DNA from: an uncultured Erysipelotrichaceae bacterium
GTDB taxonomy: Bacteria > Bacillota_I > Bacilli_A > RFN20 > CAG-826
Assembly (NCBI GenBank): GCA_900314585.1
Contig: OMVV01000008.1
Coordinates: forward strand, 1 to 36,692
DNA: 36,692 nucleotides
Reading direction: 5' to 3'
The position numbers and the translations under genes are program-made. The stretch's first letter is position 1, and the number at the start of each line of letters is the position of its first letter. Below are positions 15,166-23,418 of the stretch, piece by piece. Below the pieces are notes generated by a model that worked only from the letters and a program-made list of their open reading frames with translations, was not told the origin of the DNA and did no database searches.

Positions 15166-17181
15166 ATGAAACAAAACCTTAAGCGAACAAAAATCGTTGT
15201 ATTCATTCTCATGTTACTTGAGATCTTAGCCATTGCTGCTTTTGGTGTTTTTTATTACAACAACTTCTTCAATTTTCAAAATCTAGTTTCGATTTCAACC
15301 ATCTATATTTCCATCGCAGCAGTTTTGGGAATAGATATTGTTTTTCTTTGGGTCGAAGTTATTGTCTTTTCTCACATTCGTCACAACGCTGATTTAAAAG
15401 CTGCCGACTTGGTCGGTGCTGATATCCAAGAAGCTTATAACTTCGGTATGATCGGCCTTGTCATTGTTGATGAAAACAATGTTGTCTTATGGGTCAATGA
15501 ACTTTTCAAAGAACGTCAGATTGATATTCTTGATGTCAATATTCTTGAATGGCAACCAGCCTTGCAGGATTTAATCGGCGCACCTCCAACTGCGGTTGCG
15601 AAAGTTGAACTTAATACTCGTAACTATGATGTTAAGTATTTAGCGGACGCTGGATTATTCATTTTTAAAGATGTCACTGAATACGAAACCATCTACACAT
15701 ATTCCAGAAAACAAGCTGTCGTCGTTGGCACAATCATGATTGATAACTATTCAGATTTATCTGATAACGCTGACGATAGTAACGATGTTATCTCCAAAGT
15801 TCGTAATGCTCTTTTTGAGTACGCGCGTGACTATCAAGTCCTACTCCGTAGATATCGTAGCGATGCTTACTTCATGATTTGTAACTATGAATCACTTCGC
15901 AAGATGATCGAAGATAAGTTCTCTCTTCTTGAAACAATCCATAAGATTGGTGAAAAAGAAGATACACCTCCAACATTATCGATTGGTATCGCTCACGACT
16001 TCCCAGATGTCGTTAAACTTAATGAAATGGCGAACTCCGCAATTGAAATCGCGATGTCTCGTGGTGGTGACCAAGTTGTCGTTTCTAGATATGGCCAAGA
16101 TTTACAATTCTTTGGTGGTAAGAGCGAAGCTCAAGAAAACCGTAACAAAGTTAAAGTTCGTGTTATGGCCGACTCGGTCATTTCACTTATCAAAAATAGT
16201 AGCGACGTTCTTATCATGGGTCATACGATGGCAGATATGGATGCGATTGGCGCATGCCTTGGTATGAAGGCTATCTGTGAATACTGCGATAAGAATGCAT
16301 ATATCATTTATGATCCAAAATTAACTGAACGTAAAACTCGTGGCGCAGTCACAACTTCCTTCACTCGTGAAGAAATTTCCAAGATTATGATTTCACCAAG
16401 CGAAGCTTTGGATCATGTTCGTAACAATACATTAGTTATCGTTGTCGACGTTCACCGTCCATCGATGACAATGGCACCTAAGGTTCTTGAAAAGGCCAAC
16501 AAGGTTATGGTCATCGACCATCACCGTCGTAGTGAAGAGTTTATCGAAACTCCAGTCTTCTCGCACATTGAACCTAGTGCATCCTCATCATGTGAGCTCG
16601 TGGCCGAGTTTGTGAAATACGCTTCCGTTAACCCACGCGTTATTATTCCGCCTGCATATGCGACAATTATGCTCTCGGGTATCTTCATGGATTCCAACTA
16701 CTTCAAAGCGAAGACCTGTGGTATCAGAACCTTTGAAGCTTCGATGATTCTAAAAGAATTTGGTGCAGATAACGCTGAAGCGGATGATTTCTTAAAAGAC
16801 GAATTCGAAGAATACACTCTTATCACAAAGATTATTTCAACTCTCAAGACTCCATACTATGGAATCGTTTATTGTATCGCTGATGAAGACGATATTATTG
16901 AACCAGCAACTTTAGCAAAAGTTGGTAATCAATGTATGCAAATGCGTGGCGTGAACGCCTGCTTTGTCATCGGCAAAACTGCTGTTAATGAAGTTAGAAT
17001 TTCCTGTCGAAGTGATGGTTCTGTTAACGTTCAGTTACTTGCTGAAAAACTCAATGGTGGTGGTCACTTCACTCAATCAGCGTCCACATTTAAGAATGTG
17101 CCAATTGATCATGTCGAGTCCAAATTACTCGATGTGTTAAATGAATATTTAAACGATGCGAGAACCGGAAAGGAAAAATAA
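15166..17181 (+). CDS. gdpP: GdpP/YybT-type cyclic-di-AMP phosphodiesterase
   Basis: The 671-aa protein matches the family length (about 660). Two N-terminal membrane helices (about 10-30 and 42-67) are followed by a degenerate PAS domain (about 80-150) and a degenerate GGDEF domain (about 165-300, with R-S-D-A-Y-F in place of GGDEF). A DHH phosphoesterase domain comes next: A-D-M-D-A-I-G-A near 355 and V-I-D-H-H-R-R near 448-454. The DHHA1 domain ends with G-G-G-H-F-T near 630. Family members hydrolyse c-di-AMP to pApA and so tune potassium uptake and cell-wall homeostasis. I chose the ATG at 15166 over the TTG at 15160 because of the TATAAT spacing. It is first in a conserved Firmicute order with rplI (3 nt downstream) and dnaB. 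Confidence 0.95.
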   Translation: MKQNLKRTKIVVFILMLLEILAIAAFGVFYYNNFFNFQNLVSISTIYISIAAVLGIDIVFLWVEVIVFSHIRHNADLKAADLVGADIQEAYNFGMIGLVIVDENNVVLWVNELFKERQIDILDVNILEWQPALQDLIGAPPTAVAKVELNTRNYDVKYLADAGLFIFKDVTEYETIYTYSRKQAVVVGTIMIDNYSDLSDNADDSNDVISKVRNALFEYARDYQVLLRRYRSDAYFMICNYESLRKMIEDKFSLLETIHKIGEKEDTPPTLSIGIAHDFPDVVKLNEMANSAIEIAMSRGGDQVVVSRYGQDLQFFGGKSEAQENRNKVKVRVMADSVISLIKNSSDVLIMGHTMADMDAIGACLGMKAICEYCDKNAYIIYDPKLTERKTRGAVTTSFTREEISKIMISPSEALDHVRNNTLVIVVDVHRPSMTMAPKVLEKANKVMVIDHHRRSEEFIETPVFSHIEPSASSSCELVAEFVKYASVNPRVIIPPAYATIMLSGIFMDSNYFKAKTCGIRTFEASMILKEFGADNAEADDFLKDEFEEYTLITKIISTLKTPYYGIVYCIADEDDIIEPATLAKVGNQCMQMRGVNACFVIGKTAVNEVRISCRSDGSVNVQLLAEKLNGGGHFTQSASTFKNVPIDHVESKLLDVLNEYLNDARTGKEK

Positions 17182-17184
17182 AAG

Positions 17185-17634
17185 ATGAAAGTCATTTTGC
17201 TTAAAGATGTTAAAGGTATTGGTAAAAAAGACGACATAGTCGTAGTCAAAGATGGCTATGGCGCAAATTTCCTTATTCCAAAGGGACTCGCTGTTTCATA
17301 TTCAAATAAATCACTCGAGATTTTAGATAAACAAAAAGCCGATGCTGCTGAACAAGTCCGTCAAGACACTTTAAAGGCCCAAGAAGTTGCAAAGCAACTC
17401 GAAGGCATCACTCTTGAATTTGAAGCAGCCTGTGGAGCGGATTCAAAAATGTTTGGATCGATTTCCACGAAACAAATCGAACAAGAACTTAAAAACAAAT
17501 ACGGAATTGAAATCGATAAACGCAAATTCATCGATAAGATTTCAGTTGATCATCTTGGTTACACCAAACTTCACATTGAACTATACAAAGGTGTCGTTGG
17601 TATCGTAACCATTCATGTTAGTGAAAAGAGATAA
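17185..17634 (+). CDS. rplI: 50S ribosomal protein L9
   Basis: The 149-aa length is exactly that of bacterial L9. The N-terminal domain carries the conserved M-K-V-I-L-L-K-D-V-K-G-I-G-K-K-D and K-D-G-Y-G-A-N-F-L-I-P-K-G-L-A. It is followed by the long connecting helix (about 42-75) and a C-terminal rRNA-binding domain ending in I-H-V. L9 binds 23S rRNA near the base of the L1 stalk and affects reading-frame maintenance. It starts 3 nt after gdpP ends; AAAGGA within the end of gdpP serves as ribosome binding site. dnaB starts 4 nt after its stop. Confidence 0.97.
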   Translation: MKVILLKDVKGIGKKDDIVVVKDGYGANFLIPKGLAVSYSNKSLEILDKQKADAAEQVRQDTLKAQEVAKQLEGITLEFEAACGADSKMFGSISTKQIEQELKNKYGIEIDKRKFIDKISVDHLGYTKLHIELYKGVVGIVTIHVSEKR

Positions 17635-17638
17635 TGCT

Positions 17639-19135
17639 ATGGAAAAGAAAAAGGAAAAACGTAGGCTAGATTTGCCTCACAACACTGAAGCCGAAAAAGC
17701 GGTCTTAGGAGCGATGATTCGTTCCAATACCATTTTTATGGATTACATCTATAAATTAGATGTTGATGATTTTTATGCTGAAAATGAAAACCATCGTGTC
17801 ATTTTTGCAGCAATGCAAAGACTTAACAAAAACGGCATTCCTGTCGATAGCCAAACCATCACTAACGAACTCATTAACTCCAACGATCTTGAAGTCTCTG
17901 GCGCTCCAGAATATTTGATTGAACTTGCAGATTCTATTCTCACTTTTGAAAATATTCAAACCTATCTTGATATCGTTTTAGAGCAAGCTCTTCTTAGAAG
18001 ATATCTTCAAACGATGGAGAAAATCTCTAACGAATATTACACGCAAGAAATCGCTAGCGTGAACGACTTTGTCCGTGATGCGCAACGTCAATTAAGCGAA
18101 GTTTCTGAAAGAATCAAAACTTCCGATTTCCAATCTTCTAAAGTTATTACCGATGCTTTATCAAAGGAATTCGAAACATTAAAATCAACGAATGACGACT
18201 CGGCTGTTACTGGCACTCCAACCGGTTTCCCAAGACTCAACATGCTCACCCACGGTTTCCAAAAGGGTGAAATGATTGTCCTTGCAGCTCGTCCAGGTGT
18301 TGGCAAAACAGCCTTATCACTTAACCTTGCATTTAACGCAGCAATGAGAGGAGTACCTGTCGCATACTTCTCACTCGAAATGCCTGCGAGCATGCTTTTC
18401 AAACGTCTCATCAGTGCGGATTCAAACGTTCAATTTGACTCTCTTTTAACTGGTTATGGCATCTCACAAAACGTTCGTTTAAAACTTCAACAATCATGTG
18501 AATCTCTTGCCCAAACTAAGATTTTCATCGACGATACATCTGGCATTCAATTAGGCGATTTAGTCGCGAAATGCCGCAAATTAAAGAAAGAATATCCAGA
18601 TTTAGGACTTATTGTTGTCGACTATATTGGTCTTGTTAGCACTAAGCTCAAAGTCAAAAATGAATCTCGTCAACTTGAAGTCCAAATGATTTCTCAAACC
18701 TTAAAGAAACTTGCTCTTGAAATTAATGTTCCAGTTCTTGCCGTTGCTCAGCTTAACCGTAACGTTGAATCTCGTGGTGGTGAACCTCAATTAAGCGACC
18801 TTCGTGAATCTGGCTCTATTGAAGCGGACGCGGATATTGTCTTAATGCTTCACGAAAATAAACTTGGCGATTCTTCTAACAATTCCAAAAAGTCAATTTT
18901 CGAAAAACAAGATGAAGCCGTTCAACAAAAACAACAAGAGATCGCCCAACGTGATGGAGGACCAGACACTAAGATCGTTAACCTTCTCATTGTTAAGAAT
19001 AGATCTGGTAAGACTGGTAAAGTCCCCCTTCTGTTTAGAAAAGACTTCTGTAAATTTGATTCACCAAGCCGTGAATCTGAAGAACAAATTCGCGCTTTAG
19101 AAAGCGAAAGAGTTAATTACTTTAACCGCGATTAA
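17639..19135 (+). CDS. dnaB: Replicative DNA helicase DnaB (DnaC of Bacillus), with an insertion near the C-terminus
   Basis: The N-terminal domain starts L-P-H-N-T-E-A-E-K-A-V-L-G-A-M, the usual DnaB opening. The RecA-like motor has Walker A A-R-P-G-V-G-K-T at about 217-224, Walker B in L-I-V-V-D-Y-I-G-L, and the Q-L-N-R and L-R-E-S-G-S-I-E-A-D-A-D-I-V motifs. The length is 498 aa against about 450 in Bacillus. The excess is mostly a hydrophilic Gln/Lys/Ser-rich insert at about 405-444, between the V-L-M-L-H-E strand and the I-V-K-N-R-S-G-K-T-G motif. It unwinds DNA at the fork as a hexamer. I use the ATG at 17639, because the ATG at 17615 would overlap rplI by 20 bp. The stop codon overlaps the next ATG (TAATG). 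Confidence 0.95.
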   Translation: MEKKKEKRRLDLPHNTEAEKAVLGAMIRSNTIFMDYIYKLDVDDFYAENENHRVIFAAMQRLNKNGIPVDSQTITNELINSNDLEVSGAPEYLIELADSILTFENIQTYLDIVLEQALLRRYLQTMEKISNEYYTQEIASVNDFVRDAQRQLSEVSERIKTSDFQSSKVITDALSKEFETLKSTNDDSAVTGTPTGFPRLNMLTHGFQKGEMIVLAARPGVGKTALSLNLAFNAAMRGVPVAYFSLEMPASMLFKRLISADSNVQFDSLLTGYGISQNVRLKLQQSCESLAQTKIFIDDTSGIQLGDLVAKCRKLKKEYPDLGLIVVDYIGLVSTKLKVKNESRQLEVQMISQTLKKLALEINVPVLAVAQLNRNVESRGGEPQLSDLRESGSIEADADIVLMLHENKLGDSSNNSKKSIFEKQDEAVQQKQQEIAQRDGGPDTKIVNLLIVKNRSGKTGKVPLLFRKDFCKFDSPSRESEEQIRALESERVNYFNRD

Positions 19136-19878
19136 TGAAAATAATTGTCATCGAATCAGGCTCGAAAGGGAATGCAACTTTAATCTATGACGAAGGTTGC
19201 CTTCTTTTAATTGATATGGGCATTACTTTAACTTCGTTAAAAAACGGGTTAGCCACTATTGATAAAAGCTTACTTGATATCGATGCTTTGTTATTAACTC
19301 ATAATCACACTGACCATACAAAAGGGGTTAGATATTTGGATCCACTTCCAATCTATTGCACCAAGGGAACATATGAAGCAAGCAATGTAATCAATATCAC
19401 CCCTTATGAAAAGTTTGTAGTGGATCATTTCGTTATTACTCCTGTTTCAGCGTCCCACGATGCAAAAGATACAGTCGGTTACATCATCAAAAACAAAAAA
19501 GAGAAACTCGTCTATCTCACCGATACTGGCATGATTCCAGAGCAAACTCTTTCAAAAATGAAGAATGCTGATTATTACATCATCGAAAGCAATCACAACA
19601 TCAAAAAACTTCATCAAACAAATCGTCCAGCATCTCTCAAATTAAGGATTCTTTCTGATGAAGGACATCTTTCAAACGAGGCTAGCGCAATCTACATGTC
19701 TGAGGTTGTTGGTGATAAAACAAAAGAGATAATTTTGGCCCATCTTTCCGAAGAGGCAAATGAGCCAGAACTTGCATTAAAAGCATACGAAAAAGTGTTC
19801 CGAAAATGTCGCATTGATTTGGGTAAAATTAATCTTCACTGTGCATCACAACGACACATCGTGGAAGGAGGAAAATAA
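19135..19878 (+). CDS. Metallo-beta-lactamase-fold hydrolase, YycJ/WalJ-like, 247 aa
   Basis: The zinc motif H56-x-H58-x-D60-H61 (THNHTDH) follows the usual strand. Other MBL elements are the early G-S-K-G-N-A-T with D-M-G, a His at S-A-S-H-D, and L-T-D-T-G and I-L-A-H-L later. G-S-x-G-N and the overall length of about 250 fit the YycJ/WalJ subfamily, which in Bacilli usually sits in the walRK operon and is linked to DNA processing or cell-wall coordination. Here it follows dnaB with an overlapping TAATG and no walRK genes are in view. Translational coupling to dnaB is likely. The substrate is not known; a DNA exonuclease role (known for relatives) would fit the replication context. Confidence 0.85.
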   Translation: MKIIVIESGSKGNATLIYDEGCLLLIDMGITLTSLKNGLATIDKSLLDIDALLLTHNHTDHTKGVRYLDPLPIYCTKGTYEASNVINITPYEKFVVDHFVITPVSASHDAKDTVGYIIKNKKEKLVYLTDTGMIPEQTLSKMKNADYYIIESNHNIKKLHQTNRPASLKLRILSDEGHLSNEASAIYMSEVVGDKTKEIILAHLSEEANEPELALKAYEKVFRKCRIDLGKINLHCASQRHIVEGGK

Positions 19879-19880
19879 TC

Positions 19881-20213
19881 GTGAATTACGAGGAATTTTG
19901 CGATTTTCAAGAAATTTCTGAGTCAAAATTCGTTAAGTGTTTTCGTCTTAAAAGCGGCGAGAAATTTTACATCGAACCAGCATTCTACACTCAACTGATG
20001 TCGCTTAAAGAAATATATCCAAACGATTTCCCAAAAGTCATCGCTCAAATGAAGAAAGTTGTTGAGCAAAAGAAGCTCGTCAGCTTTGTTTATGATTATG
20101 AAAATCCGTTCCTTCCTGTTGAAGGTTCTGTGTATTTAGAAATTACCGATATCACCGATCCAATCAAAGTCTTTTACGAAGATAAGTCTCGTGGATCAGA
20201 TTATGGCGATTAG
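19881..20213 (+). CDS. Small acidic protein of unknown function, 110 aa
   Basis: I do not recognise a family. It begins with GTG at 19881, preceded by a clear Shine-Dalgarno (GGAGG about 10 nt upstream, inside the end of the hydrolase gene). It has no membrane segment or signal and looks like a compact alpha/beta cytoplasmic protein. Alternating hydrophobic strands (V-K-C-F-R-L-K-S-G-E-K-F-Y-I-E and S-V-Y-L-E-I-T-D-I) flank helices. It starts 2 nt after the preceding stop codon and ends the gdpP operon. No terminator with a T-run is seen before the next promoter. Confidence 0.75.
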   Translation: MNYEEFCDFQEISESKFVKCFRLKSGEKFYIEPAFYTQLMSLKEIYPNDFPKVIAQMKKVVEQKKLVSFVYDYENPFLPVEGSVYLEITDITDPIKVFYEDKSRGSDYGD

Positions 20214-20235
20214 CAATTTAGTAATAATTTAGATT

Positions 20236-20249
20236 TGGATTTAAATCCA
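20236..20249. promoter_or_regulatory. 14-bp perfect palindrome (TGGATTTAAATCCA), candidate operator
   Basis: It lies where the -35 of the next promoter should be (TATAAT at 20259-20264, TGGATT giving 3/6 as -35 with a 17-nt spacer). No T-run follows, so it is not a terminator. A repressor site is plausible. Confidence 0.35.
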
Positions 20250-20258
20250 TGGTTGACT

Positions 20259-20264
20259 TATAAT
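20259..20264 (+). promoter_or_regulatory. -10 box (TATAAT) of the dehydrogenase-like gene
   Basis: Initiation about 7 nt later (20271) leaves a short leader of about 13 nt. It contains all or part of GGGAG (20270-20274), the ribosome binding site 9 nt before the ATG at 20284. This is one of the few first genes here with a Shine-Dalgarno. Confidence 0.5.
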
Positions 20265-20283
20265 ATTATTGGGAGTTTTCCTT

Positions 20284-21609
20284 ATGGATATTACAATCAT
20301 CGGATTAACTCATGTTGGCTTGGTCGATGCCCTTGTGCTCGGCTCGTATTTTAACAACATCATTGCTTACGATTCCGATAAAGAATATGTAACCCTTCTT
20401 AGAGAAGGCGTTTCTCCATATGAAGAACCATTCGCTCAAGATTTAATTAACGAAACAAAGAAATATGTTCGTTTTACATCGAATATTCATGATGCCGTTC
20501 GTCCAAACAATATGATTTCAATTGCAGTGGACACATCATTCAATGAAGACGGCACATTTAATCTTGATACATATTATGAAGCTCTTGATTTAATCGCCGA
20601 AAACGCGACTAAAGATTGTTATATCTTCATTCGTTCGTTTGTTCCACCTGGCACAAACCGCAAAACCAAGGAATATCTTGAAAAGAAATCACCATATAAA
20701 TTTAATGTTATTTCTCTTCCATCCTTTGGTGCACAAGGAAGCTTGGTTGAATCAATCGTTTCCCCATCACGAATTATTGCTGGTGTTGATTCACCAGAAA
20801 CCGGTAAGATTCTTAAACAATTTGTTTCAAGTGTGTTGATGAGAAAATCACCACTTGTTATTACATCTCCAGAAAACGTCGAGCTTATCAAATGGGCTAG
20901 CAACGTCTACGTTGGAATGCACGTTTCATTCATCAATGCTTTAGCAAGACTTGCTGACGTTTATTCGGCGAATATCGATACGATTTCAACTGGCTTAGGA
21001 ATGGATCCACGTGTAAACGGCGAACTTCTCCATGCTTCTATGGGTTATGGTGGTTCAATGCTTCCAATTTCAATTACCAAAGAACCAGAAAATCCGAATG
21101 CGATTGATTATTACAACTCCGACCTCTTTAGAGCGACCGTTAATTCGAATAGATCGCAACTTAAATATTTCATCGATAAAATCTATGAACGTTATCGCTC
21201 AGTATCCGCGAAGAAGATTTGTGTTTTAGGCGCTTCATTTAAATCTGGAACTGAAGATGTTCGTAACTCACCAGCAATTTATATTATGAGATTCCTTTTA
21301 GATAAAGGAGCCTATATTCAACTATATGATCCTCTTGCAGAGGACAAGATTCAAAAGCATTTCTCGCGTCACACGCATATATCTTATTTTGATTACGCAA
21401 AGGATGCGATGAAGGGAGCGGATTTCTGCTTAATCTTAACTGATGCGAAGGAGTTCAAAGAACTTACCGCAAAGGACTTTAAAGAGAATCTTCGTAAGCC
21501 AATCATCTTTGATGGTAAGAATCTTTATTCGCTTGCGGATATGGAAGGCACCGAATATCACTCAATCGGTCGTAGAACCGTTCAACTTAAATCACCATTA
21601 GAAAAATAA
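20284..21609 (+). CDS. Nucleotide-sugar (UDP-glucose) dehydrogenase homologue lacking catalytic residues, 441 aa
   Basis: The length and three-domain plan match UDP-glucose/UDP-ManNAc dehydrogenases: N-terminal Rossmann domain, central helix with K203-W-A-S-N207, and a C-terminal domain with G-A-S-F-K-S-G-T-E-D-V-R-N-S-P. Key sites are changed. The usual G-x-G-Y-V-G reads G7-L-T-H-V-G. The F-L-R/A-E-G catalytic Glu is Gln151 (F-G-A-Q-G). The nucleophilic Cys of G-Y-G-G-S-C-F-P-K-D is Met259 (G-Y-G-G-S-M-L-P). Without that Cys, the second oxidation by a thioester cannot occur. The open frame is intact, so it is probably a functional non-dehydrogenase: a sensor, scaffold, or altered enzyme. I use the ATG at 20284 with GGGAG upstream. 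A small membrane protein follows 11 nt downstream. Confidence 0.85.
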   Translation: MDITIIGLTHVGLVDALVLGSYFNNIIAYDSDKEYVTLLREGVSPYEEPFAQDLINETKKYVRFTSNIHDAVRPNNMISIAVDTSFNEDGTFNLDTYYEALDLIAENATKDCYIFIRSFVPPGTNRKTKEYLEKKSPYKFNVISLPSFGAQGSLVESIVSPSRIIAGVDSPETGKILKQFVSSVLMRKSPLVITSPENVELIKWASNVYVGMHVSFINALARLADVYSANIDTISTGLGMDPRVNGELLHASMGYGGSMLPISITKEPENPNAIDYYNSDLFRATVNSNRSQLKYFIDKIYERYRSVSAKKICVLGASFKSGTEDVRNSPAIYIMRFLLDKGAYIQLYDPLAEDKIQKHFSRHTHISYFDYAKDAMKGADFCLILTDAKEFKELTAKDFKENLRKPIIFDGKNLYSLADMEGTEYHSIGRRTVQLKSPLEK

Positions 21610-21620
21610 AGGAGGTAGTT

Positions 21621-21839
21621 ATGGCAGTTAAAAACAAAGATTATTTTGGATTGAGTTGGTTGGTCTCATTAATCTTAGCGATTATCCCAATCACTTCTTG
21701 GATCTTCGGATTTGTTACAAGATTCAAAGACGGTCATCCAATCTGTGCATTAGTGAGAATTTTCTTTGGCTGGAATATTATCTGGATCTTAGATTTATTC
21801 TGCATGATTTTCTCACATCACATCTTCAAATTATTCTAA
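21621..21839 (+). CDS. Small membrane protein, 72 aa, two hydrophobic segments
   Basis: The ATG at 21621 follows a strong Shine-Dalgarno (AAAGGAGG) 11 nt after the dehydrogenase-like gene, so the two form an operon. Hydrophobic segments are at about 10-33 and 41-70, separated by a charged loop R-F-K-D-G-H-P. No family recognised; a membrane partner of the upstream protein is possible but unsupported. A bidirectional terminator follows. Confidence 0.75.
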   Translation: MAVKNKDYFGLSWLVSLILAIIPITSWIFGFVTRFKDGHPICALVRIFFGWNIIWILDLFCMIFSHHIFKLF

Positions 21840-21854
21840 TTAGTTAGAAAAAGA

Positions 21855-21881
21855 AAAATCTCGTCATTATGGCGAGATTTT
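21855..21881. terminator. Bidirectional intrinsic terminator
   Basis: AAATCTCG (21856-21863) pairs with CGAGATTT (21873-21880). T-rich tracts follow on both strands (TTTTCATTT on +, TTTTTCTTTTT on -). It ends the small membrane protein unit and the (-) membrane protein gene. Confidence 0.8.
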
Positions 21882-21888
21882 CATTTAC

Positions 21889-22923
21889 TTATTTAACTGG
21901 TTTGACATCAACCACTTTTTTGTTGTCTTTTAGTGGTGGATATAAGTCAGCGTTTTCTGGTCTAAGAAGCTTCATGGATAACCACATAATTCTTACACCA
22001 AGAAGGAGTGGGAACATCACTTGTGAGAAGGATGCAATCAAGAATCCTAAACCAGTGGTGAGAATCGCTGGAGATACACACGCCCAAGCGACGATCTTTT
22101 GGGTTTCCCAAATTCCAAACCAGTGAAGGTTGTTTTTACCGCGGGTTAATACCCAAAGCATGAAGCCCATAAAGATGGTAATACCAGCATTGACGCCAAA
22201 CATGATGAGAGTGGTTTGCCATGATGTTTTGATACGATTGTTATCGTAGGCTTTTCTCATGAAATACTTCCAGTTATTCCAAGTTGTCTTTTGGTCAACC
22301 TCGTTGAGAGAGTTGATTAGGTAGCCATCTGGAAGATTTTGGTAATCACCAAAGACAGTGCCGATGCTTTGGCCAGAAGATTTTCCAGCTGCATAGACAT
22401 AGAATATGACTCTTTCATCTGTGAAGATGACAAAGCTATATGTACGGTTGACTCTAGTTGCAGAATCGGCGGTTGGGAAAGTGGCGATTGTCTGATACTT
22501 TTCGTCAGTGAATTTGGCGGTTGGAATATAGTAGACGCCTAAATCAGGTAATTCATAGACACCTGTAGTTGGGTTTGGATGGAAGTGAATATAACAATTG
22601 TTTCCTGAACCATCGACCGCATTGAAGGTGGTGTTCCATTTTTCTTCATCGACAACAAGTTTCTTGTTTTCGACTTTCATTTCGATACCGCTTTTATTGA
22701 TTTCTTCAACGAAACGATATGTAGCGACATCAAATTCATAAGTATTTGATGCAACGATTGAATCACCTTCTTTTGTCCAAGTTTGAACAAAGGTTGGAAT
22801 TAAAGCAAGGATCATCGCAAAAAGGAACATTGGTACAGCAAAATACCAAGCTTTTCTACGTCCGCCTTCAACACAAGCGTGATTAGATAATAGAGATTTA
22901 AGAATTAATTTTAAGTTTTTCAT
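21889..22923 (-). CDS. Membrane protein with large extracytoplasmic domain, 344 aa (possibly DUF1189-like)
   Basis: Topology: a short basic N-terminus, a helix at about 27-47, a beta-rich external domain to about 235, then three or so helices (about 238-259 and 276-320). This resembles the YvdJ/DUF1189 group of Firmicute membrane proteins in layout only; I cannot confirm it. No catalytic motif is seen. The ATG at 22923 has no Shine-Dalgarno. A poor -10 (CATATT) lies 7 nt upstream. It is monocistronic, between the bidirectional terminator and the tmRNA promoter region. Confidence 0.75.
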   Translation of the reverse strand: MKNLKLILKSLLSNHACVEGGRRKAWYFAVPMFLFAMILALIPTFVQTWTKEGDSIVASNTYEFDVATYRFVEEINKSGIEMKVENKKLVVDEEKWNTTFNAVDGSGNNCYIHFHPNPTTGVYELPDLGVYYIPTAKFTDEKYQTIATFPTADSATRVNRTYSFVIFTDERVIFYVYAAGKSSGQSIGTVFGDYQNLPDGYLINSLNEVDQKTTWNNWKYFMRKAYDNNRIKTSWQTTLIMFGVNAGITIFMGFMLWVLTRGKNNLHWFGIWETQKIVAWACVSPAILTTGLGFLIASFSQVMFPLLLGVRIMWLSMKLLRPENADLYPPLKDNKKVVDVKPVK

Positions 22924-22996
22924 AGGCTTAAATATGTTAGCAAACTATTACGATTAATTAAATAATAAATTTCTACAAGAATATTTATTTGTGTGA

Positions 22997-23002
22997 TAGA
23001 AT
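22997..23002 (+). promoter_or_regulatory. -10 box (TAGAAT) of the tmRNA gene
   Basis: A 5/6 match placed about 12 nt before the mature 5' end. The -35 is not clear. Confidence 0.45.
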
Positions 23003-23014
23003 TACTTCGCTCAC

Positions 23015-23405
23015 GGGGTCGACTTAGTTTCGACAGGGTTGATCGCCCGGCAATAACTGCAGCTGGCTGGTAACCATTCTACCAAACAAAAATAACTGAC
23101 AACAGTTATATGAGAGCTCCTAGAGCTCAATCACTCTGCTTAGCATAAGCTACCCGACATAGGGACCGACACTAGTTGCCGGACAGAGCGTCTTATGAGG
23201 TTTTAGCCTTTCACGCTCATAGTAGACGTCATACCAAAAGGATAGGGAGACACAGTTGACTCGCTAAAGTTTACCGAAATTAAATGAGTCTCGCTTGGCT
23301 AGTTACGATATATGAAGCCCGGCTAAACAACAAATATCGTCTAAGCTGTAGACGTTATTGTGAGGCCTTCTCTGGACACGGGTGCAATTCCCGCCGACTC
23401 CACCA
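23015..23405 (+). ncRNA. ssrA: tmRNA (transfer-messenger RNA)
   Basis: tmRNA rescues stalled ribosomes and tags the nascent peptide. The acceptor stem is GGGGTCG (23015-23021) with CGACTCC (23395-23401), followed by discriminator A and an encoded CCA (23403-23405). The 5' end has the family's G-A-C-T-T-A-G-T-T-T-C-G-A-C block. The tag frame is the only open one after the resume region (AAAATAACT). It begins at GAC 23098 and encodes DNSYMRAPRAQSLCLA, then TAA (23146-23148). Alanine is added first from the charged tmRNA. The tag ends L-A like other ssrA tags, but its Cys and two Arg are unusual. The T-loop reads TGCAATT, with G where Psi55 normally sits. Length 391 nt, longer than the roughly 360 of Bacillus. 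Confidence 0.95.
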
Positions 23406-23418
23406 AGAGAACAATAAG

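Noticed and set aside
20253-20264. TTGACT-TATAAT as a canonical promoter
   Set aside because: The two hexamers abut with no spacer, so TTGACT cannot be the -35 of that TATAAT.
20284-21609. Calling the dehydrogenase-like gene a pseudogene
   Set aside because: The frame is full length, has promoter and ribosome binding site, keeps the fold-defining motifs, and is in an operon. Only catalytic residues are changed.
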